Assembly (NCBI GenBank): GCA_963677245.1
Contig: OY781921.1
Coordinates: forward strand, 1,302,001 to 1,366,000
DNA length: 64,000 bases
Reading direction: 5' to 3'
Source of the DNA: Saccharicrinis sp963677245
GTDB lineage: Bacteria > Bacteroidota > Bacteroidia > Bacteroidales > Marinilabiliaceae
Part shown: one piece after another, positions 16,227-23,700 of the stretch
Layout: each line of letters opens with the position of its first letter
Position numbering within the stretch: position 1 is the first letter of the stretch
Notes under the pieces: generated by a model
The model's database searches: none
What the model was told of the DNA's origin: nothing
What the model saw: only the letters and a program-made list of their open reading frames with translations
Translations under genes and position numbers: made by a program

Positions 16227-16460
16227 TTATTGTTGAAGTAGTTTTTTAATTTCATCTAATTTTAACAACGAACCCTTATGAACCACTTTACCATCCACTA
16301 CAAGTGCTGGTGTAGTCATTACGCCGAATTCCATAATTCTAAACATATCCTCTACTTTGGTTACTGTAGCATCTAATCCTAATTCAGCCACAGCTTCTTT
16401 TGTCAGGCTTTCTAATTTTTTACATTTAGCACATCCTGTGCCCAGTACTTTTATTTCCAT
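16227..16460 (-). CDS. arsE: ArsE-like small thioredoxin/glutaredoxin-fold protein
   Basis: This 77-residue protein opens MEIKVLGTGCAKCKKLESL, with the CAKC redox motif, and has the TTPALVVDGKVVHKG loop of MTH895/TM0996-type redox-active disulfide proteins. It is the first gene of the operon leading to ArsF, ArsG and ArsP. A role as electron carrier or metalloid-binding reductase partner is inferred from arsEFG. The same small protein family also occurs with other permeases, so the position is what decides the name. Confidence 0.65.
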   Translation of the reverse strand: MEIKVLGTGCAKCKKLESLTKEAVAELGLDATVTKVEDMFRIMEFGVMTTPALVVDGKVVHKGSLLKLDEIKKLLQQ

Positions 16461-16570
16461 ATTATTTAGTTTTAAACTTTATATTGATTTATCAATAAAC
16501 AAACTATTATTCTGTCTTCAAGCCAGACAGGCTTTTACTTTTCTTCTACAGCAAAGAAAAGTAAACAAAA

Positions 16571-16707
16571 GATGCCGCCGCTGCTGACAAAATAGCTAAA
16601 AATCAATTCTTTTCACTAAAATCAAAGAACTCGCTACTCTCAAACAGCTTTGATTATTACGCTTCATTCTTTGATTTTTCATACGCATTTTATCAGAGGC
16701 GGAGATG
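16571..16707. repeat. Nested-palindrome element in the arsE leader region
   Basis: The arsR-arsE gap (16461-16817) has no gene. Within it, outer arms CCGC..CTG.TGACAAAAT (16575-16592) and ATTTTATCAGAGGCGG (16687-16702) pair, and inner arms AAAATCAAAGAA (16618-16629) and TTCTTTGATTTT (16667-16678) pair. Just left, ACTTTTCTT and AAGAAAAGT form a separate 9-bp stem. This looks like a dispersed Bacteroidota repeat placed between the arsE operator and its gene. Only one copy is in the window. Confidence 0.5.
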
Positions 16708-16781
16708 CAAAATCTCTCCTTAACCAATATTATTTACTCTTCAAAAATTAATAACTTCTATTCTTATTAAAAGCTTCATTA

Positions 16782-16797
16782 TTCGTAATAATACGAA
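16782..16797. promoter_or_regulatory. ArsR-type operator upstream of arsE operon
   Basis: TTCGTA-ATAA-TACGAA is a perfect inverted repeat. Read as TTCGT-N6-ACGAA, it matches the dyad at the arsR start (17114-17133) in arms and spacing. It begins 20 bases after the arsR stop and about 320 bases before the arsE start. Confidence 0.6.
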
Positions 16798-16817
16798 CAT
16801 CCTTTGTAAATTTTTTT

Positions 16818-17114
16818 TTAATCTTTAAATAATTCACCAAACAAGCTTTTAGCTTCTACCCAATTTTCTTTATTGATGCAATATTTTACTCTTGGAGTTT
16901 CTATTTCACCCTGTATCAACCCTGCTTCCTTTAACTCCTTTAAATGTTGCGACAATGTTGACTTGGCAATGGGAAGCTCCTCACTTAAATCCCCACTATA
17001 ACAACAAGCTTGTTTCGATAACAACTCCAACACATAAACCCGAATGGGATGTCCAATAGCTTTTGCATACCGGGCTATTTTTTGTTGTCTTTCCGTTTCT
17101 TGAGCTAATTTCAT
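16818..17114 (-). CDS. arsR: ArsR/SmtB-family metalloregulator
   Basis: The ATG at 17114 gives 98 residues beginning MKLAQETERQQKIARYAKAIGHPIRV. A longer in-frame ORF would start at 17189 but reads through the promoter and operator. The winged helix shows LELLSKQACCYSGDLSEELPIAKSTLSQHLKELKEAGLI, where the vicinal cysteines ACC sit next to the D-L turn like the As(III) site of ArsR. It is a dimeric repressor released by arsenite or antimonite. It lies upstream of arsEFGP with operators at its own start and before arsE, so it probably controls both units. Confidence 0.85.
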   Translation of the reverse strand: MKLAQETERQQKIARYAKAIGHPIRVYVLELLSKQACCYSGDLSEELPIAKSTLSQHLKELKEAGLIQGEIETPRVKYCINKENWVEAKSLFGELFKD

Positions 17115-17133
17115 GTTCGTTAATTTACGAACA
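17114..17133. promoter_or_regulatory. ArsR-type operator at the arsR start
   Basis: TGTTCGT-TAATTT-ACGAACA has 7-base arms. It lies between the -7 box and the arsR ATG, overlapping the probable transcription start. It shares TTCGT-N6-ACGAA with 16782-16797. Confidence 0.65.
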
Positions 17134-17161
17134 AAGGTATGGATAGTTTTTAAAACTCCAA
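17132..17161 (-). promoter_or_regulatory. Candidate promoter of arsR
   Basis: On the minus strand, TTGG (17161-17158) and TACCTTTG (17139-17132) fit the Bacteroidota -33/-7 consensus with an 18-base spacer. The start of transcription falls inside the operator, leaving a very short leader, which supports the ATG at 17114. Confidence 0.65.
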
Positions 17162-17303
17162 TAGCCGATGTAAAAATTCTGGTTATCATTGGATTTAAGC
17201 TAAAACCAGAAGCGCAGTATGCGCCTTAAATAAATAAATTAATGAGATAAATAATTGATTTATAGAATTTAAAAAACGAACAAATAATAAATTCGCAAAA
17301 AAT

Positions 17304-17338
17304 AAAGCCTGTTTATTCGTAATGAACAAACAGGCTTT
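17304..17338 (-). terminator. Rho-independent terminator of the GH127 gene
   Basis: Eleven-base stem AAAGCCTGTTT / AAACAGGCTTT. On the minus strand it is followed by ATTTTTTG. It lies 49 bases past the stop of the glycosidase gene. Confidence 0.75.
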
Positions 17339-17386
17339 ACATCGGATAAGACGATTAAATCGCGCTTATATAATTGAAATTAGGAT

Positions 17387-20300
17387 TTACTTTAATTCCA
17401 CATTCAAGTACACAGAATGACGTCCGTAAGTATCATAGAATGGTTTAAAAACCACACCATCAATATTAAATATCAATTGCTTTGGATCACCTGTTATTGA
17501 CTTACTTATATCTTTTGCATCCAATGAAACTTTTCTCCACTCAGTTAGTGACTCTTTTTCCTGTGCAGCCAGTATAACAGGGCCGTAAAATAAACTGGCA
17601 ACGTTTTGCTGATCCATAACCGGTTCTAAGTAAAATTTAAAAGGCATACGTAATTCAATGGTATCTCCATCTTTCCATTTACGACTTAGCGTAAGGTAAC
17701 TTCCTGGAGTAGCATTTACTTTTTCATCTTTACCATTGATTTTAACAAAAAATCCTTTTGTTGCCCAATGTGGTACACGAACTTTAACATCAAATTTACC
17801 AGCACCTTTAATCGTTAACTGCGTATGGTCTTCTTTCGGATAAGCAGTTGTTTGTGTTATGGTAACATTTTTATCTTTCCAGAATAAAGTAGAAGGTATA
17901 AAAAGGTTTACATACAATGCTTTATTATCTTCACTTTTAAAATATATAGAATTCTGAAGTTTTGTGCTGCTTTCAAGCGCCGTTCCATTACAACAAGTAA
18001 AACCAGTCATATGTCCGTTGGTAAAATGCTTTACCGATCCCATTCGTAATGGCACATGGTAAGTATTTGCCGGTGTATGCTCATCAACCGAAGCAAGAAT
18101 ATGATTATATAGACCACGCTCATAGTAATCCATTAACTCCGGACGCTGATCAAACATAAACAGGTTCTTGGTTAGTTTAAGCATATTATAAGTAGCACAG
18201 GTTTCATTCTGACCATCGGTATTAAAACCATGCTCATATAGCGTTTGTGGTTCTGGTATAAAACACTCTGAATTGTTAGGATTATGACGCGATCCGGCAA
18301 CACCTCCTATGCTATACATGTAATCGTTTGTTGTTAAATCCCAGAAGTTATCCGCAATGTGATAATAATCGGGGTCATTTGAATCAAGATACATTTCTAT
18401 CGCTCCAACAATCTGAGGGATATGCTGGTTGGCATGTAAACCTCGGAATGAATCTATATTCTTAGCTAATCCACCAGAATGCGCTGCATCTCCAAAAAAT
18501 ACACTAATGTTATCAAATAATTGAGCCGTTTCAAGATAATTTGGTTCCTTGGTTAGTCTGTATAACCTTGCCATTGCTTCGTTCATACCCCCAAACTCTC
18601 CGGCAATGTATGTATCCCACATCTTTATTAGTGTATCTGTTGGTACCTGGCTTAATCGGGCATATACCCAATCCCCCATACCTTTTACGATTTTTAAAGC
18701 CTTTTCATTTTTATTGATTTCATAGATATCCATCAACCCGGCCAAAATTTTATGCAAAGTATAGTATGGAGCCCAAATCTGATTATCACCAGTTCCATAT
18801 CTTGCGCCATGTTCCAACATGATGAACTGATCCGGTGGATAAGCGCTAATATAGCCTTTACCCCAATTCCAGTAGTCGCTACGAATACCCTCTACAGATA
18901 AATCTGAATCATAGTCTGTTTTGCCAGGCCCGGGAGGTACAGCAGTTGGATCGGATATAAATTCTCCACCTGCTGTTTGTGGCTTTCCTGACAATTGTGA
19001 CAATTCATACAAGGTATTCACCATGTATTCAATCTTTTCAGCAAAATCTGCCTGAAGCTCTTTATTATAGGCTGTACCGGCATATGCCTGAGCCAAAGCA
19101 GTAAGATAGTGCCCGGTGGCATGTCCGCGTAGTTTAGTCGTCTGACTATCCCACACCTTTAAAGCTACAGCACCTTGGGGTTGCTCCTTGCCATAAGCAT
19201 TGCGAAACATGTATAGAAAATTGTCAGGATTTACTTTAGCCAGACCATTTATAAATTTATCACGATTCTCAATAAATTTGGTATTATAGCCGTTGATATC
19301 CTTATTTAAATAAACCTGATCAAGATCGAATCCTTCCAGCGTGCGATGAGGCGCTGCATGTCCTTTGCACTCTTTAACCGTAACGATGGCCTTAGGTTGT
19401 ATATCTGTTCCTGAAACCTTTCCTGTAATTGTGTAAGTACCGGCTTTAATCACTGAACTGTTATCCTTAGGAGCCGGCCAAAGTACAATTACCTCAGGTC
19501 CTTCGATATTATCCTTGTAAATCCCTTTAACAGTGCGAGGTAATTTTGGAAGAATTCCCACTTCGGTTTCCACCTGAATGTCTGAAACACTACTTAAATA
19601 GGCATTGTATAATTGAGGTGTTGCTTTTGGGAATTCAGGAAGATCAGATGCAGACTTTGTTTCTGCGCTCTCTGCGCCAACATTTCTACGTCCGCGATTT
19701 TTATAAATAGTAGCAATCTGTTCTTTTGTCAATGGAATTCTATATATCCTGAAATCGAATAATTTGGCATTTAAACCTGTATCATCAGTTGTTAATGATT
19801 TACCAATGTATAATTGATTATTCTCTGAATTAACATCAAACAAATCTTTCAGCTCCACGTCAACATCAGTAATCTTATCTATAAAACTTCCATTGATATA
19901 TATACCAAGTGTTTTTGAAGGAGCATTGAAAACAATGCTTATATGATTCCACTTATTTAACTCTAATGCAGGTGTTTTAACAACATACTTTTCTGAATTT
20001 TTCACCAGTTGAACTTGAGAGTCTGCTTGATTTTTAGTTCCTGCAGGTGCAAAAAAGAGATGATTCTCAGCGTTTCTTCCAAAATCGAAATACACCTGAC
20101 CTTTATTGTCTGAGCGTAAATAAATCCATCCGGAAATACTGATAGATTCTTCTCCAGTCATTGTTTCTCCGGGAAGTGAAATATATGTATCCGTATTTCC
20201 ATAAAAAGAAAGTGTCCTTCTAAATAAACTATCATCTGCAAAATTGTAATCCGGACCTATAAATTCGCCATGTAAATTATTACGGGATTTATCATTCGCA

Positions 20301-20443
20301 TCTCGTGTAAATATATAACGGGTTTTTAGTGCTGTTTCCCCAATACCATCTACAATCTGATCACCTCCCTGCGCAAATACAGAAGTTGAACTTAGGAGAC
20401 AAAAACTTATGATTGTTCCAACGAACAGCTTATATATTGTCAT
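17387..20443 (-). CDS. Secreted LamG plus GH127-type beta-L-arabinofuranosidase (DUF1680)
   Basis: The 1,018-residue protein has a signal peptide (MTIYKLFVGTIISFCLLSSTSVFAQ). Residues about 30-245 form a LamG/concanavalin-like lectin domain (SISGWIYLRSDNKGQVYFDFG, WNHISIVFNAPSKTLGIYING). A linker domain follows, then a DUF1680/GH127 catalytic region from about 355 to the end. The zinc-cysteine catalytic cluster of GH127 is visible as NETCATYN (E-x-C, around 744) and FTCCNGT (around 818). It would release L-arabinofuranose or a related sugar from plant or algal polysaccharide. It stands alone, with no SusCD pair, and is divergent from the PKD gene. Exact sugar is inferred. Confidence 0.85.
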   Translation of the reverse strand: MTIYKLFVGTIISFCLLSSTSVFAQGGDQIVDGIGETALKTRYIFTRDANDKSRNNLHGEFIGPDYNFADDSLFRRTLSFYGNTDTYISLPGETMTGEESISISGWIYLRSDNKGQVYFDFGRNAENHLFFAPAGTKNQADSQVQLVKNSEKYVVKTPALELNKWNHISIVFNAPSKTLGIYINGSFIDKITDVDVELKDLFDVNSENNQLYIGKSLTTDDTGLNAKLFDFRIYRIPLTKEQIATIYKNRGRRNVGAESAETKSASDLPEFPKATPQLYNAYLSSVSDIQVETEVGILPKLPRTVKGIYKDNIEGPEVIVLWPAPKDNSSVIKAGTYTITGKVSGTDIQPKAIVTVKECKGHAAPHRTLEGFDLDQVYLNKDINGYNTKFIENRDKFINGLAKVNPDNFLYMFRNAYGKEQPQGAVALKVWDSQTTKLRGHATGHYLTALAQAYAGTAYNKELQADFAEKIEYMVNTLYELSQLSGKPQTAGGEFISDPTAVPPGPGKTDYDSDLSVEGIRSDYWNWGKGYISAYPPDQFIMLEHGARYGTGDNQIWAPYYTLHKILAGLMDIYEINKNEKALKIVKGMGDWVYARLSQVPTDTLIKMWDTYIAGEFGGMNEAMARLYRLTKEPNYLETAQLFDNISVFFGDAAHSGGLAKNIDSFRGLHANQHIPQIVGAIEMYLDSNDPDYYHIADNFWDLTTNDYMYSIGGVAGSRHNPNNSECFIPEPQTLYEHGFNTDGQNETCATYNMLKLTKNLFMFDQRPELMDYYERGLYNHILASVDEHTPANTYHVPLRMGSVKHFTNGHMTGFTCCNGTALESSTKLQNSIYFKSEDNKALYVNLFIPSTLFWKDKNVTITQTTAYPKEDHTQLTIKGAGKFDVKVRVPHWATKGFFVKINGKDEKVNATPGSYLTLSRKWKDGDTIELRMPFKFYLEPVMDQQNVASLFYGPVILAAQEKESLTEWRKVSLDAKDISKSITGDPKQLIFNIDGVVFKPFYDTYGRHSVYLNVELK

Positions 20444-20747
20444 ACTTTACTTTTTTAAAATAGATAATGTAATTAATTTGAATATTACTGTTAATAATTT
20501 TTCAGACTTCAAGGATACTAACCTTCTTGCAATAATTCATAAAAAAAATACCTGATTTTTTTCAATGAAAAGTTAATTAATTAATCTAATGCAGGTGGAT
20601 TTTACTTTAATTCTCATGAGTTGACTCTTAAAAGCAAACCTGAATAACGATGATAAATAACCAAATTTTAGTAAAACTCATCTCTTATTTATGATAATTT
20701 TTTACTTTCGCAACTTGTTATAAATAAGCCTCACATTATTATTTATT
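20444..20747. other. Divergent promoter region between GH127 and PKD genes
   Basis: This 304-bp AT-rich spacer contains no gene. A TACTTTCG box at 20703-20710 resembles the -7 TAnnTTTG element and would place the PKD-gene transcription start about 30 bases before its ATG. No convincing -33 partner was found. Confidence 0.4.
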
Positions 20748-23700
20748 ATGATATTATCAAATCCTACTCCTAACCAGGGCGTATTACGCTTTGTATTTTC
20801 TCTATTAACGCTATTATCTGTATGCTATTGTTTTGAAACATCTGCACAAAAAGTCGAATTTCACGCTAATATTACAAAAGGCTGTAACTCTCTTGCCGTT
20901 CAGTTTACCGATGATTCAGAAGGTGCTACTTCCTGGGAATGGGATTTTGGAAATGGAAATCTGTCTACCTTACAACATCCCAAAGCCAATTATACTAGTC
21001 CGGGTACATACAACGTAAGACTAACTATTAATGGTTCAATTACAATAGAGAAAGAAGAATATATTAAAATTTTCAACAACCCTACTCCTGACTTTGTTTC
21101 CGATATAACCTCGGGATGTGTACCATTGGAAGTACAGTTTGAAGACAAAAGCAAACAAGCAGAAGGAGCTATAGAAAGCTGGGTATGGTTAATCAATGGT
21201 TCTTCCATATCTGAACAAAATCCTGATTACACCTTTAATGAACCTGGCAGCTACAAAATAACACTCATGGCCATTGATGAAAATGGTTGTTATGGAAACG
21301 CATCTAAATCTAAATATATAACGGTTAGTAAAGTCCCTGAGGTAAACTTTAGTGTTATTGGAGATACGCCTTGCGAGTTACCCTACCAACCAATTATCAC
21401 CAATAACACCTCAATAGAAGGGGTTGATGATCCCTTTGTATATATTAATAATTGGGAATGGAAAATAAACGATGAATTAGTATCCAACCATGAGAAATTA
21501 GAATATAGTTTTGAAAACAACGGAAACTATACCATTTCACTTTCTGCCCAAATGGGAGAATGTACAGATTCATTGCCTATTGAAGACGCGGTTATACTTA
21601 ATGTAGATACACTTGATTACAGTGTAAAAAAGGAAGGCCCAGGACTAAAAGACAGCGTTACTTTTAATATTAATAATCAGGATCTAAGCTATGTAGAGTG
21701 GGATTTAGGAAACGGTTTTAAAACAAACCAACGTCATTTTAAATATTGTTATGCAGATTCCGGTAAATATGAGGTTTCCATTACGGCTATATTGAGTAAT
21801 GGATGCCATTTATACCGAACAACGAATATAGGAATACTTCCTTCTCCCATTGCCGATTTTAGCTACCAAAAACTAAACATTTGTCGTCCTCCATTTAAGG
21901 TTAAGTTTACCAATGCCTCTAAAATGACAGAAAATATTTTATGGGATTTTGGTGATGGCAATTCTTCCCGATCGGACACTTCTGTTGTGCACGCTTTTAA
22001 TAGTACCGGGGAATATACCGTAAAATTGATTGCCTATGGCAAAGGTGAGCCGGATACACTTACTCAAACTATTAGTCTGGAACTACCTTCAGGTACACCT
22101 ATACTGGCAAGTAAAGATAAAGGTTGTATTCCCTTAGATGTTTCATTCGAAGCATCAGAAACCTTAAACAATTTACATTGGGATTTTGGTGATGGCACAG
22201 AATCTGATCTTAAGACACCTCAACATACTTATACATCAGAAGGAGTATACGAAGTAACCCTTAATTATATTAATGAAGAAGATTGTCCGGTAAGCTCTAC
22301 TGCTGAAATAATGGGTGGCAATAAACCTATTGTTGATTTTGAAATTACACAAACCGATAGTTGTAACCGTTCTCCAATAGAACTCATCAATAATTCAACC
22401 AACTATCAAACCGAACAATGGTATGTTGGCGACTGGAGTGAGCGGTTTGAATTAGATGAGCCTGGAAGTTATAATTTTCATTTTTACTCTGCAGGTAAAA
22501 AGCCGGTTGAGCTTATATTAGACAACTATGGTTGTACTGCCGCAGTTGTTAAAGAAGATGCTGTTTATATTCACCCTCCAGTGGCATATTTTTATATGTC
22601 GAATCCACTTTGTGAAGTCCCGGCCAATAGTACAATCCTTAACTACGCTGAAGGCTATGATGAGATTTCCTGGAACTTTGGAGATGGAACACAATCAAAT
22701 ACCACACCCGATTATCATACATTTGAATCCACCGGATTTTTTAATGTATATCAAACCATTAGTAATAAAACAACCGGTTGTAAAGATTATGATTCTCAAT
22801 TTGTACATGCTTCAGTCACAGTACCAAATTTCGAGCTTGCATCTATGAGAGAAGGTTGTTTACCTTTTGAAGTTTCTTTTGTTGACAAATCCACATCAAC
22901 AGGAACCATACATCAATATTTTTGGGATTTTGGTGATGGAGAAAAGGATACAACTTCAACAGCTTACGCTTCGCATATTTATACTACTCCCGGAGAATTT
23001 GATGTAACACTAGTGGTAGAAGAACTATACGGATGTAGAGAGGTGGTTACAAAAGAAAAAGCAGTAAAGGTTAACTATGCAAAAGCCCTAATAGGCTTCG
23101 AAAAAGATATCGTTTGTAAGAACGAAACCTTTGTGCTGAATGATATATCGCAATCCAATTCAAATATTATGAATAGCAACTGGCTGTTTAGTACAGGCCA
23201 GTCTTCCTCAAACAGCACTGTTGAAAATGCTTTTAACTTTCCGGGCGATCATACGGCTACCTTGTTTGTTACCGATGAAAATGGTTGTACCAGTTCCGAC
23301 ACGCTGAATATGACCGTTCCGGTGGCTGAACCATTTTTTATTATTGGAGAATATACTTGTACACAAAACGAATTACAAGTTGAAAATATTTCGCTGGGCG
23401 ATGATTTAAGTTTTGAATGGGATTTTGGTGACGAAAATTCCTCAACAGAAGAAAATCCACTCCATATTTATAATGCCGATGGGGAATATGATGTAAGTTT
23501 AACAGTAACCAATGCAGCAGGTTGTTCAGAAACACTCACGCAAAGTGTAAAGGCAGTGACTCCGGTAGTTGATTTTGACGCTTACAAAACAGAATTGGGT
23601 TGTGCCCGAAATGCATTACCTGCAGTGTTTTATGATCATTCTTCGGATGATATTTACCAGTGGCATTGGGATTTTGGCGATGGAGAAGGTGCTATTTCTC

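Noticed and set aside
17115..17189. Longer ArsR N-terminus starting at 17189
   Set aside because: The extra 25 codons run through the promoter and operator. The 98-residue form fits the family.
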